A stretch of 64,000 nt of DNA. Source: Prostheceraeus crozeri (taxonomy: Eukaryota; Platyhelminthes; Polycladida; Euryleptidae). Made by a program: the position numbers and the translations under genes. The stretch spans positions 102,727-166,726 of the forward strand of contig CAJQUW010011278.1 in assembly GCA_907163375.1 (NCBI GenBank), given 5' to 3'. The notes beneath the pieces were generated by a model. That model had not been told where the DNA came from and did no database searches. It worked only from the letters and a program-made list of their open reading frames with translations. Shown here one piece after another: positions 48,629 to 59,368 of this stretch (position 1 is the stretch's first letter; each line of letters opens with the position of its first letter).

Positions 48629-49325
48629 GTGGCAATCGTTCTTCTCGGCGGATCAATGACATCACCCATGCGGAAGCCTGGGCCGCATCATCATGCCCGT
48701 TGGATGTCTTGCATCTTGTATTATGGGAAAATGTTGATGTTTTCAGGTCAAATGAATTACGATAGTGAGAAAATTGAAAAACTCACTCGGGCAATGAAAT
48801 TCATTTGTCTTTTTTACGTACTGCCATGGCTCAGAGCCAATTCAGCTCCTGAAGCATTGTTCTGTGATCTACAATTGTACTCGGATATGCAAAGATATCA
48901 CTTCAGTGATTCACAAGTTTCGACAACCGCTCTGACTGTCATGGATCGCCATCGGTGCTACCTTACACCGGAACTGTCAGTGTTCGGACTATTTTGTAAC
49001 AAAATATCTGACACTGACAAGGAGGAGACTGCAGGAAAACTACTTCAGTTTCCAAAATACTTTTCTTCGGAAAAGCCACAGTTTCCACAAGAACCTGTTA
49101 TTAGAGTGGATAATAAATTGTCTGACTTCATCAATGGCCGATCATGGCTGTAGTTTCAACTTATGAAAATGGGAGGAAAGGGAGCACACCTGTGGCTTTC
49201 CCGACCAGCTTCGCATTGGCATAACGATGGCAATTTTCAAGTCACGGCCAGGTTTGTGGGACAGCTGCAGGTTGTCAACGATCCTGCAGAGCGTTCTGTG
49301 AAACTCATGGAAGACTTTTCAAGAC
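48629..49325 (+). CDS. hAT-like transposase, second exon, truncated at its 3' end
   Basis: After the acceptor the frame gives VAIVLLGG, PGPHHHARWMSCILYYGKML (the family's basic HHARWM motif), then LRANSAPEALFCDLQLYS and VSTTALTVMDRHRCYLTPEL. A TAG follows INGRSWL at 49,151-49,153; the same frame then continues with coding-like text to LMEDFSRLFF, where a deletion of about 0.5 kb has joined it to the terminal sequence. This copy therefore cannot encode the complete C-terminus. The deleted sequence survives in inverted orientation at 46,434-46,953. Confidence 0.7.
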
Positions 49326-49414
49326 TTTTTTTTGTGGACATAAAGGAACACTTTAAGCCCTTCGCCCATAGAGATTTCAAAATTTCGATTTTTTTGAATC
49401 ACCCTAGTGATCAA

Positions 49415-49905
49415 GTACTTGTGGAAAACAACAGCAAGAGTGTGGGAGTCTCGAGAAATACTCAAATCTTCGACTGTGGTAGAGAGATCTCCCCCACCAA
49501 ATTCGGTGGTCTCCAAAAATCAGAAGATAATCCATTTTGATTGCTTTCTCTCCAGTTTTTTGTGATGTACTAGCAAAGTATCAATGTCTAGAAACTGCCA
49601 TATGCAAAAGTCCCCATAATATATGATTTCGCGGCTGCTCTTGCAATGAGCATAATTGTCAAATATCGATTTTCGACAATTCAGGCACTTTAAGCACATA
49701 AACAATTTACACAACTTTGGATGAGAAGTCTGTTAATTTATTTCTTTTATGTTTTAAATGACCATTATGGAATGTAGTATGTCTAATAAGTCCCCGCACT
49801 GGTGCAATATTTCAAGAAAGCATGACTAAAAGCTGAAATGTAATATACAGACCCGAGAATTCATCATTCATCATAGGTAACCTGAGCACAAAAAATTGGA
49901 ATTAA
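49415..49905. other. Unassigned DNA between hAT-like element and MX copy 6
   Basis: No gene recognised. Confidence 0.4.
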
Positions 49906-49907
49906 GC

Positions 49908-50600
49908 AAAGTATAAGAATATTAGGTAGAGTAGCAACTCAGCATTAATGGAATCCCCAATGAGTATGCAGTTTCGATTTTATTATATAAACTCGAGTTG
50001 AGACCAAGTACCAAATGTGAGATACGCAAAAGTTTGCAGTTTTGAAGAAATTACCACGGAATTGACTGATCAAAGAATGGCGTTTTACAAATCCTCCGTG
50101 TCGTGACAACTTTGGAGAGGCAATGTTTTGTAAATTAGCAATTCGATGGGCTGCTATTACTTTAATGCTCAGCCTTATTAATAAGAGTATTTCTTAAGCC
50201 TGATCATAGCACAAACTACCTGCCACTGAAAGAGCAAAACATCATAATCAAAGACAATGATCATAATTATTAAAAGTTGTAAATGGCCGAAATTACTGGT
50301 CAGATTCAAGAAATGGGTCCACATTGCTACTCATATTCAAGAAATGAAACATGAATTTAGTGAATAATAAAATCATGCCGATGAAAATTGAATTAAAAGC
50401 TTGAAATTTCAGTTAAGAAGCGCAATAGGATCTAAACTTTTCCATGAAGACTTGCATGATAATGCGGCTCATGAAATTTCCTTGATAATCTTTGCTTAAT
50501 TTCCGCTTAATTAAGATACATGTTCACGTTCATTTCCTTTGATATCTGATAAGCCTCACACTACTAATATAGAGGCTCCAAGTCGTTTTTTATACACAGG
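49908..50600 (+). repeat. Family MX repeat, copy 6 (3'-truncated)
   Basis: Begins AATATTAGGTAGAGTAGCAA and follows the family order through AACTCGAGTTGAGACC, CTTTGGAGAGGCAATG, CTGCCACTGAAAGAGC and TTCCGCTTAATTAAGAT, ending near CTAATATAGAGGCTCCAA. The distal terminus is missing. It keeps the uninterrupted insertion site that is filled in copy 3. Confidence 0.75.
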
Positions 50601-52380
50601 AATAGCTCCAATTAAAGTCATTTTGACTGAAAACTCCATGGAAAACAGAAAATTTTCGGTCTCGACTTGCTTCAAAAATTGTTGTTGAAGTCACGGTGGG
50701 CTGTCGGCGTCCTGCGCCTTCTGGAGTCGATGTTAGCGTCAGCAACCTCTGTGTGAAGGTATTTATGAAGAGACATGAGTGCCATCAAGAAGTGTGTTGC
50801 TTGTCCAATGTGAGGTGATCGAAATGTGAAGTCGGATTGCAGAAAGATAGTTCATGTTTCCTATTGATTGTATGGCTTAAGCTGTGTGATTGCTTTTGCT
50901 TCAGTGAATGTTGTGTCTCGAGTGTTCGTGAGTTTATCAATGAATTCGATCCGGTAATTCCGGATGCCGCCCATACTATTATGCTTTTGTGCCAAATGTT
51001 CATTTAAAAAGCTGGTTGTTGAACTATTAATATGACTTTCTTCTGTTCAAGCTGTCTCGTCATAAATTGCCAAATAATAAAAAATGACAAAATAAAATTG
51101 CCAAATTACCAATATAAAATTCACCACAAATGTGGCAGGTGTATTTACATACTCCGTACTTATTATAACAGTTAAATTTACTTCTCCAAACTTAACCATC
51201 GTTTTTACAGTTTGTAATTGTATATCCACTGTTTTTGCGAAACGGGTACTTGTACGTTTGCCGAACTCATTGATACGTTTTCCGGTAGATCGTATTTCTT
51301 AATTGTTCTGTCTATTTCCCTGTTACATTTGTCGCTAATGAAAGGCAATTTTGAGATCGACAAGTTGCTCATATCATAGTTTAACTTTGTTTTGCTGTTG
51401 TTAGTTTTCTTTCTAATTTCGTTTTTGCTGCGTCCGTTCGTTAACAGAATGCTTGAAAACCTTTTTTCATTTTCCTTTTTATTCTTCAGAGTCTTTACCC
51501 CGAATCTCTATATCGTCAAACTTTTTCTTGATGAAATCATGCTCCACATGACGTGGGACAAAAGAATCCTTTCTTAATGTAATTTTGAAATGAATTTCTT
51601 TTTGGTGTGATGAATATGTCACTTTACCGTGCTCAATTTTTATTTTTACATCTAAAAATGGCAACAATTAATTGGGAGGATTTGCTTCTGTAGTAAACTT
51701 GACGTTAGGATTCATTGAGTTTTATAATGTCTTTTAAAAAGATTTCTATGAAAGTACGTCGCGAAGAAAGCATAATATGCCGAAGTATGTGCCGAAGAAA
51801 GTCGATGGATTGAAGTGCCGTCATACCAGTGTAATCAAAGTAAGAAAATCAGACGTGGGACATTGGTAATATTCAATATTTGATACAAACAATTCAAATG
51901 ATTATAAAACATATCTTGCGGAGGTGATGACGAAGCGCTCTAATGAAATTTTTCTCGCTCAGAAAAGAAAACCGGAAAAGAAAGCGCTCGGAAAAGATTG
52001 TGAGATAGATAAATTTCTGCGTAGGCCTATGGTCGCTTCCAGGCGGCGTGCGATGATAGCAGTCAGATAGCAAGCAAAGTCGGTCATGTGTCTGCAAAGA
52101 CACAAATTCTCAAATCGGTCAGTCTCCATTTTCAGTTAGTTGATTGATTTTCCTTTTCATCAATGGACTTTCCCCACTGCACTTGAAACATGATAATGTA
52201 ACACATACCATGCCTGCTTCAGTCCAACCCCTTCTACATCTCTACTGAGCAATCGGTTTAACAATGAGGTACATCGAACAGAAGGCTTTTGCGATTTACT
52301 TTGTTTTCAATGAGATGTCGATTATTTCAGGATATGCAGATTTCCGATTTATTCATATAGTATCGCTTGTTCAATCAACC
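50601..52380. other. Unassigned DNA
   Basis: Nothing recognised. Frames at 51,047-51,667 are short and hydrophobic, and match no family. Confidence 0.4.
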
Positions 52381-52383
52381 ATA

Positions 52384-52632
52384 ATTATTGCTCGACAGAC
52401 GATAAATGACACTTATCGTGCAATAAATGCTATCAAAGAATTTATCGCTGCATGACTATTGAAATTTCTCAGCGCACTATGACTGCATTCCATGTATTCG
52501 TTGTATTTCCTAAAACGTTTGTTTTAGGACATGGAAATAGAAGAGCTGATATTATTGCTCGACGGACGATAGATGTCCCTCATCGTGCAATAAATGTTAT
52601 CGAAGAATTATCGCTACATGGCTGTTGAAATA
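52384..52632 (-). repeat. Family RB repeat array (B-A-B order)
   Basis: Two direct copies of an ~82-bp unit 'B' (52,385-52,466 and 52,550-52,632) flank a unit 'A' (52,474-52,546). B carries the conserved phrase ATTATTGCTCGAC.GACGATA and, in every copy, an open frame reading IIAR.T..D...AIN.I.EF. A contains an AACGAATACAT box on the minus strand. Related A units lie at 55,998 and 56,430, and a B unit at 58,386. Confidence 0.65.
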
Positions 52633-52974
52633 TTTTATCGCACTGTGGTTGTATGCATCAGTGCACAACAAATAAAATGCAGACGCGTTGTCAACCGACC
52701 AACCGGGGAAATTCAAAAAGTTGAAGACGGTGATTCACTGCAAGCACAACACAAAAATCCCATCGAATACATGTATTATTCAGAAACGTAGGGACTGATG
52801 TATAAAAAATTATGCCAGACTCGCATAATAAGTAATGGTTAATGCACGACAGCGTCAAGACCACGAAGCTACAATCCACTGTGCATTATGACGCCACGTT
52901 GCACACTTCGCACTTCAGTTGAATCTATATAGATTGTTCCAAGAATATCTCAATGACGAACTGCCTCTCAGAAG
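52633..52974 (+). other. Possible 5' leader of the LINE
   Basis: No conserved motif is visible. The interval between the RB repeat and the first LINE ORF could be LINE 5' UTR or an ORF1 remnant. I see no target duplication to place the 5' end. Confidence 0.25.
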
Positions 52975-54084
52975 ATGCCCTCGTTTTGTTTTTTCAACGC
53001 TAGATCGATCAAGAATAAAATTGACGAGTTAACTATTTTTTCAAATAAACATTCTCTAAATTTCATTATATGTGTTGAATCATGGCTTGACTGTTCTATT
53101 CCAAACGAATTTCTCCATCTTGATGGGTTCAATGTCTTTAGATCTGATCGCAATGATGGCAGGAAGGGAGGAGGAATTGTTAACTGGATCGGATCAGAGT
53201 TCCTTGTCAATGACGTGTACAATCACTCACCTTCTGCTGACCTTGAATGCCTTTTCTTACACGTCTATCATAGATACTTTGAAGGTATTTTGGTGACCTT
53301 GTATTTTCCACATGGTGCTTCCGTCAGCATGGTGCAACAAGCCGAGTTATGTGAACACATTTCATCTGTGATCGACGAATATCTTTATAAATTTCCATCA
53401 GCCAATGTGGTAATTTGTGGTGACTTTAATCACATTAGCACTGATGCTCTCGAATCTGCATTCAATCTGCATGAAACTGTCTTATCACCTACTCGTGGAA
53501 GTGCAAGGCTGGATAAATTGTTTATTCCTGAATCTGTCGCTCCATGTTATCAAGAAACGCGATTGTTTCCCCCATTTGGTGATGGCGACCACATGGTAAT
53601 TCTTCTGCCCTCACATGATGCCATTACTAATTCGCCTTCAAACATTGTTGTCATGGACCTCCGTGATTCGAACCTGAAAGTGGCCAGAGATTTTCTTCGC
53701 ACCATTCCTTGGAGTCAACTTTTAAGCTGTGATAGCATTGATGCAGCTTGTGAGCAGTTCTATTCTACTTTACGTCGTGGCCTTGATTTTATTCCAACAG
53801 ACGTTGTAACTCATGGCAGAAAGGAAGCTCCGTGGATGACACTATCTATCAAGGTGTTGATAAACAAAAGATATCAAGCCTATCGAAGCCAAAACTGGAC
53901 TTTATTCAATCATTTCAAATTGAAAGTGAAGCAAGAAATCAACAAGGCCAAGTTTTCATGGGGCACCAGAATGGCAGAGAAGAAATCCATTTGGCAGGTT
54001 TACAAGACGGTCACGTCTAAATACGTCAACAATAATTGGCTTCCGAATGCTGATCCACTTCAAAAATGTGAATGCCATTATTGA
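52975..54084 (+). CDS. LINE ORF2 N-terminal part: APE-type endonuclease
   Basis: 369 codons. Encodes the endonuclease that nicks chromosomal DNA to prime reverse transcription. From the Met at 52,975 (MPSFCFFNARS) the catalytic set is visible: N8, E35 (CVESWLD), D150 and N152 (VICGDFNH), D180 (RLDKLF) and the terminal D205-H206 pair (GDGDHMV, the SDH motif with Ser replaced by Gly). Residues 220-360 are the linker preceding the RT. The frame drifts out at about residue 358: the correct continuation (FKNVNAIIELLNQQYSD) is in the next frame. Confidence 0.85.
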   Translation: MPSFCFFNARSIKNKIDELTIFSNKHSLNFIICVESWLDCSIPNEFLHLDGFNVFRSDRNDGRKGGGIVNWIGSEFLVNDVYNHSPSADLECLFLHVYHRYFEGILVTLYFPHGASVSMVQQAELCEHISSVIDEYLYKFPSANVVICGDFNHISTDALESAFNLHETVLSPTRGSARLDKLFIPESVAPCYQETRLFPPFGDGDHMVILLPSHDAITNSPSNIVVMDLRDSNLKVARDFLRTIPWSQLLSCDSIDAACEQFYSTLRRGLDFIPTDVVTHGRKEAPWMTLSIKVLINKRYQAYRSQNWTLFNHFKLKVKQEINKAKFSWGTRMAEKKSIWQVYKTVTSKYVNNNWLPNADPLQKCECHY

Positions 54085-55579
54085 GTTGCTTAACCAACAG
54101 TACTCGGATAAACTCATCGTTGATCCTATTGAAAAAGACAATTTGCCTAACTTTTCTGCTCCTTTTCAATTTCATGTTGCTGGGGTACACGAATCGCTGC
54201 AAAACATCAATCCAAGAAAGGCAACTGGGTCAGATGATGTTCCTTCAATTATATGGCTGAAATTTGCTGATTTTCTTTGCTAACCGCTATGTATTCTTTT
54301 TAATCACTGTTTAAGGGTTGCAGACATACCTCAAATGTGGAAGCTGGCAAACATTATTCCAATACCCAAGTCCAACCCTCCCACCTTATCTAATACGAGA
54401 CCTATTTCACTGCTTCCCATACCGGAGAGAATTTTTGAGCGTCGTATTCTCCTGCATTTCAAATATGAGTTGCTCAGATTTCAGAACCAGCATCAATATG
54501 GATATCGGCCAAAAAGTTCCACTGCATGTGCATTGCTCCACTTGGAAGACTTTGTAACAAAAACTCTACAGAATCGTGATGTTTCGAGCTGCCACATTGT
54601 GACTATTGACTTCGAAAAGGGTTTCGATAAAGTCTCACACAAGTTGCTTTTGAGGAAGATGATTGGAAGAAAACTTAACCCTTTTTTGACCGTCTTCATT
54701 TGCAACTACTTATCAAACAGACACCAGAGAATCAAATGGAGAGATAAAGTCAGTTCTGTGTGTGAGGTTACAAGTGGAGTTCCCCAAGGTTCCTCGTTTG
54801 GTCCTTCGCTATTTGCCTTCTTTATTTCTGATCTCGAAGCTTATCTTGCATTGAATGATGACGTTATGCTTGTTAGCTATGCTGATGATTTAACCTTATG
54901 CGGAGCAATTTATAAATCTCAGAACATCAGTCCCATATATACTGCCATGAATAAGTTAAAGCAATGGGCTATGATCAACAAAATGACTATAAAGCAGGAG
55001 AAATGTCAGCAAATTTTCGTTTCAAGTGACAGGAATTTTGACAATACTGCTCTTCAATTGGATGATGTTCCTTGCAAAGCGAATATTCGTCTTCTTGGTG
55101 TTTACTTGGATGAAAGTTGGAATTGGAACATTCATGTCAATGCTGTCTGCGAAAAAGCCTCGTCGAAGCTCCACGTTCTGCGACAATTGAAGTCATATAT
55201 GAATAAAGAAAATTTGTGCCGCATATACTACAGTTGCATACGTTCTATATTGGAATATTGCTCCCCTCTCTTCACGAACTTGTCCAGACACAACGCCAAT
55301 CAAATTGAGCGGATTCAATCTCGATGCCACAAAGTAATTTGTCGAACTTCAGGATGTGAGTGTGCAGCTTTTGTGCCCTTAGAGTATAGACGCATAATTC
55401 ATGGTTTCAAGATGTTTGAGTCCCTTGTTAATGACGTGTCCCATCCATTACACCATCTCGCACCTCGTTTATTGCCAACTTCAAGAAAGTTCGAAATTCC
55501 CATCTGTAGAACACTGTTGCGCAAGAACTGCTTCATCGTGACAATGGCAAAGTTATCAAATAGTAGTTTTTCGACATAA
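54047..55579 (+). CDS. LINE ORF2 C-terminal part: reverse transcriptase
   Basis: Starts in the linker (NINPRKATGSDDVPSIIWLK, the conserved K..G.D..P motif) and is interrupted once, by TAA at 54,281-54,283, before continuing in the same frame from PLCILFNHCLRVADIPQMWK. From the Met at 54,335 the RT fingers and palm are intact: NTRPISLLPIPERIFE, YGYRPKSSTACAL, DFEKGFD at 92-98, SGVPQGSSFGP at 147-157, YADD at 182-185. The thumb and C-terminal region ends KLSNSSFST before TAA at 55,579. Conserved residues are all present, so the copy is young. Confidence 0.87.
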
Positions 55580-55730
55580 TTTCAGTGATTTCCGTTGATC
55601 TGGTGCTTTCCGTGTACTTTGTGTTGACTTCCTATTTTCCATTTGTTAAGACATTGTTCACATGTAATGTTTGTTGCTTGTCTCTGTACAGCCTCTCGAT
55701 TTCCATTTAAGGCATAATCAAATAAACGCT

Positions 55731-55753
55731 ATTTATTTATTTATTTATTTATT
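55731..55753 (+). repeat. (TTTA)n LINE tail
   Basis: Five to six TTTA units following AATAAACGC at the LINE 3' end. Confidence 0.9.
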
Positions 55754-55997
55754 ATAGCGATGGACATTGGAAGCAATTTATGAGTACTTTTGTCCACGGT
55801 ATTGAATACGCGATGGAATCATATGCTTTTGGATAACCACTGATCGACCTACTGTAAAATTTTTCTGGAGAATAACAGCTGATAAATCCCATTGATAATA
55901 ATTCGATTTCTATGCCTAGAAATAGCAAGGTGCTGGCTAGCCGATTACAGAAATCTCAAAAGGGAGTGATATCTAATCGCTGTTTATCAAAATGTCT

Positions 55998-56477
55998 TTG
56001 TTCTGTTTCTATGTCCTGAAATAAACGCTTGCATTCAACGAATACATGATATACTACAGTGCGATCACTACCCTATTGCTTGACAGCGCGGCGAAAGCGA
56101 ATTGCACAGTTTAGGCACGCTGTCATACTTTGATATTTTCATCAACCATTTAAAAAATTAACCACATAAAATGGTTCAATCTATTCATCTTGTCAACAAT
56201 GTCATCCAATATGAAACAGAGCTGCCGACAAAACGTTCAGTTAGCGTCCTCATAGCGTAAACCATTGATATATTCGATTTTTATGACTTAAAATAGCAAT
56301 TCAGCATTTTTTTGCTCCATGATAGAGTTCTGGAAGCGAAAGATACGTTAGAGGAATCATAGCGTTGTTTATCAAAATATTTGGCAAGTGCTTCAGAATA
56401 AGTCTATGCCTATCCATAGTAAATATCAATTGTTCTATTTCTATATCCTGAAATATACGTCTGCATACAACGAATAC
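55998..56477 (+). repeat. Family RB repeat, A units
   Basis: Two diverged direct copies of the A unit, 55,998-56,064 and 56,430-56,477, share TCTATGTCCTGAAATA-like and AACGAATAC boxes. They correspond, inverted, to 52,474-52,546. Confidence 0.6.
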
Positions 56478-56641
56478 GTAATATTATTACACTGACTTCG
56501 ATGTATTACACGGTCAGAATCTACGAATATGATGCTACGGTATTCTCCGAGCCGAAGGCAAGGAGAATACCATAGCATCATATGAGTAGATTTGAGCTGT
56601 GTGATACATAGAAGTCAGTGTAATAATACTATGTGTTCGCT
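56470..56641. repeat. Long hairpin (~80-bp arms, 13-bp loop)
   Basis: The left arm 56,470-56,548 and right arm 56,562-56,641 are inverted copies (high-80s per cent by eye) around a GAGCCGAAGGCAA loop. Both arms contain TATTATTACACTGACTTC and ATATGATGCTA..GTATTCTCC. It lies 140 bp upstream of the recombinase gene and starts at the presumed left boundary of the Crypton-like element. Confidence 0.85.
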
Positions 56642-56780
56642 GAATGATATCTCATGACTCGATGGATATATTTCATATTTGAATTCATGAATTTTGAAAC
56701 AGCTTAATTATCTAAGCAAGCATTCCTTTCTTCACTTTTGACTAATCAATGACATAGGAATGACGTCGAGATTTGTAAAC

Positions 56781-57961
56781 ATGTCAGAGGAAGAAGTTAA
56801 TTCTGATATCGATAATAGAATACCAAAAAGTACTTGGAATAAGATGAGATAGGCATTCAAGCTATTTGTCACCTGGCATGACCACTGGAAAATAAGAATT
56901 GACGATAATGTTTTGAAAGTATATAAAAATGTGAAAGAATTTACGCCAAACGATCTCAATCACTGTTTGAAGTACTTCTTCGCTGAGGTCAGAAAGGTTG
57001 ATGGAGATATGTTTCCTCCAGAATCGTTGAAAGGCATTGGTGCGATGCTACAGCTATATTTCAATACAGAAATGAAATGGAAAATTTCTATTTTTACGGA
57101 CATTGATTTCAAAAGTGCTCGTGATTCCCTTGATGCTCAGATGAAAAAATCAGCTCAACGCGGTAACGTAAAACCAAAGAAAAGAGCATTGCCAATTGAT
57201 CTAGAACAAGAGAACGAATTGTGGGAAAATGGTAGTTTTGGAATTTCAAATCCAGATCAGCTAATCCACACACTTATTTATCATTTGGGAGTTCATTTGA
57301 GCCTTAGAGCGGCTAAAGAACATCATGATATGGAATTTGGAGACGAATCTCAATTAATTCTTTGTAAAGACAGTGATGATAAAGAATATTTGAAATACGT
57401 TGAAAGAATGTCAAAAAACAAGCGTTATGGATTAAAATGTGCCAGAATGGACCCCAAAGAGACTCGAGTTTATCAGAACACGGACAACCCAGATCGATGT
57501 GTGATCAAATTATATAAAGAGTACATTCGACATAGACCAGATGGTGCGTGCAAAGCATTTTATCTGACGCCCTTACAGAAACATCAAATAAAAGGAGCTG
57601 TTTGGTACAAACGCTGCCCAATGGGGATTCGTAAAATTGAAAATACCACTAAAACGTTGATGAAAAATATTGCAAAAGACGGCGAATTCTTTACGAACAC
57701 TCTTTACGACGTACTGCTAAGACTCGACTTGTACAAGGCGGCATATCCAAGGAGGTTGCAGCAATCAAAACAGGTCGAATCAATGAAAAAGCAGATAGTG
57801 CCTACATTCATGCCGAGGTATTCGAGAAAGATATGTCGAAAGTGCTGTATGGATCATATGAAGCTACAACAAACAATGTTGTATCTACAAACAACACAAA
57901 CACACGAGAAAACAAGTCTATCAATTTTTATGGATGTACTTTTAACAATTGCACTTTATGA
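56781..57961 (+). CDS. Crypton/KIAA1958-type tyrosine recombinase, one stop and one frameshift
   Basis: Encodes a tyrosine recombinase-like protein of the DUF3504/KIAA1958/Crypton kind, which would cut and rejoin DNA through a Tyr intermediate. Start MSEEEVNSDI at 56,781. A TAG at 56,850-56,852 breaks the frame once. Then come the N-terminal core (LNHCLKYFFAEVRKVDG..FPPESL), the catalytic box LSLRAAKEHHDM (first Arg about residue 176) and VWYKRCPMG. Near 57,697 one base is missing; the next frame gives SLRRTAKTRL (the H-x-x-R box minus its His), SAYIHAEV (probable nucleophile Tyr) and ends SINFYGCTFNNCTL at 57,961, the usual end of this family. Apart from two lesions it looks intact. Confidence 0.82.
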
Positions 57962-58235
57962 TGTGTTACTCTATTATTTGTATTGGGTTGGAAACTAAGC
58001 TCAGACTCATCTCGTAATTATTAATAATTTATTAGTTATCTGTAAGAGTGTATTAGTGGTTTAGAAGTCTAAGACAATTCCGTCTTCAATTTTTTGAATC
58101 TGGCACATCTTCTAGCTCTCATGGAGCATTTAAGAGCTAATTCTTTTCGCTTCGGTGAGTCAGAACTTAGTTTTCAATCATAGTACTGTTTCAATCGTTA
58201 AAGTGTGTTATAACACATTACAGGTAATCTACTCC

Positions 58236-58263
58236 CAGGTAATCTACTGCAGTAGATTACCTG
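58236..58263. repeat. Perfect 28-bp palindrome
   Basis: Half-site CAGGTAATCTACTG followed directly by its complement; an extra direct copy of the half-site (CAGGTAATCTACT) precedes it at 58,221. It lies in the 3' region of the Crypton-like element. Confidence 0.9.
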
Positions 58264-58377
58264 AGAAAGATATTGCAGTTCAAAATATACATGTTGAATA
58301 TGGATATCTAAGCGTATTTTACTCAATTATAATCGACCGCCTAATTGCATTAGGGGCATAGCACATACATTGCAATT

Positions 58378-58490
58378 ACGAATACATTGCAATAAGAAAT
58401 TTTAGCATCCATGTAGCGACAAAATTCTTCGATAATATTTATTGCATAATGAGGGTCATTCATCGTCCGTCGAGCAATAATGGTTGATAT
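58378..58490 (+). repeat. Family RB repeat, B unit beyond the Crypton-like element
   Basis: Starts with ACGAATAC and continues with AAGAAATTTTAG...CATGTAGCGA and a GTCCGTCGAGCAATAAT end, matching the B unit at 52,385-52,466 in inverted orientation. Together with the A units at 56,430 it rebuilds the A-B order seen at 52.5 kb. Confidence 0.6.

Positions 58491-59368
<878 letters not shown>

Larger units (their letters stand above)
46369..49406 (+). mobile_element. hAT-like transposon with inverted duplication of its own 3' end (3,038 bp)
   Basis: Ends TAGGGTGATTC (46,369) and its complement GAATCACCCTA (49,396-49,406), flanked by TTGATCAA (46,361-46,368) and GTGATCAA (49,407-49,414), an 8-bp duplication with one mismatch. 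The left 46,369-47,246 is an inverted copy of the right 48,960-49,406: aligned parts look about 97% identical. The right arm lacks about 0.5 kb that the left retains (46,434-46,953), and the left lacks a short piece near 49,000. The unique centre carries most of the transposase gene. TAGGG ends and an 8-bp duplication point to hAT, although the protein is divergent. Confidence 0.8.
52975..55753 (+). mobile_element. CR1/L2-group (Daphne-like) LINE, ORF2 nearly complete
   Basis: Contains an apurinic-like endonuclease, a linker and a full reverse transcriptase in the correct order, a 3' UTR of about 160 bp with AATAAA near 55,722, and a (TTTA)n tail at 55,731-55,753. A simple-repeat tail in place of poly(A) is typical of CR1/L2-type elements. 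The RT wording (YGYRPKSSTACALLHLED, SGVPQGSSFGP) suggests the Daphne/L2 side of the group. The only breaks are one frameshift near 54,050-54,065 and one stop at 54,281-54,283. No ORF1 was found. Confidence 0.85.
56478..58377 (+). mobile_element. Crypton-like tyrosine-recombinase element (about 1.9 kb)
   Basis: Bounded by ACGAATAC at 56,470-56,477 and 58,378-58,385, the position where the uninterrupted RB copy near 52,490 reads straight through. Cryptons carry no TIR and are flanked by short direct repeats, which fits. Contents in order: long hairpin, recombinase gene, about 400 bp of tail with a perfect 28-bp palindrome. The limits are an inference from RB alignment. Confidence 0.6.
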
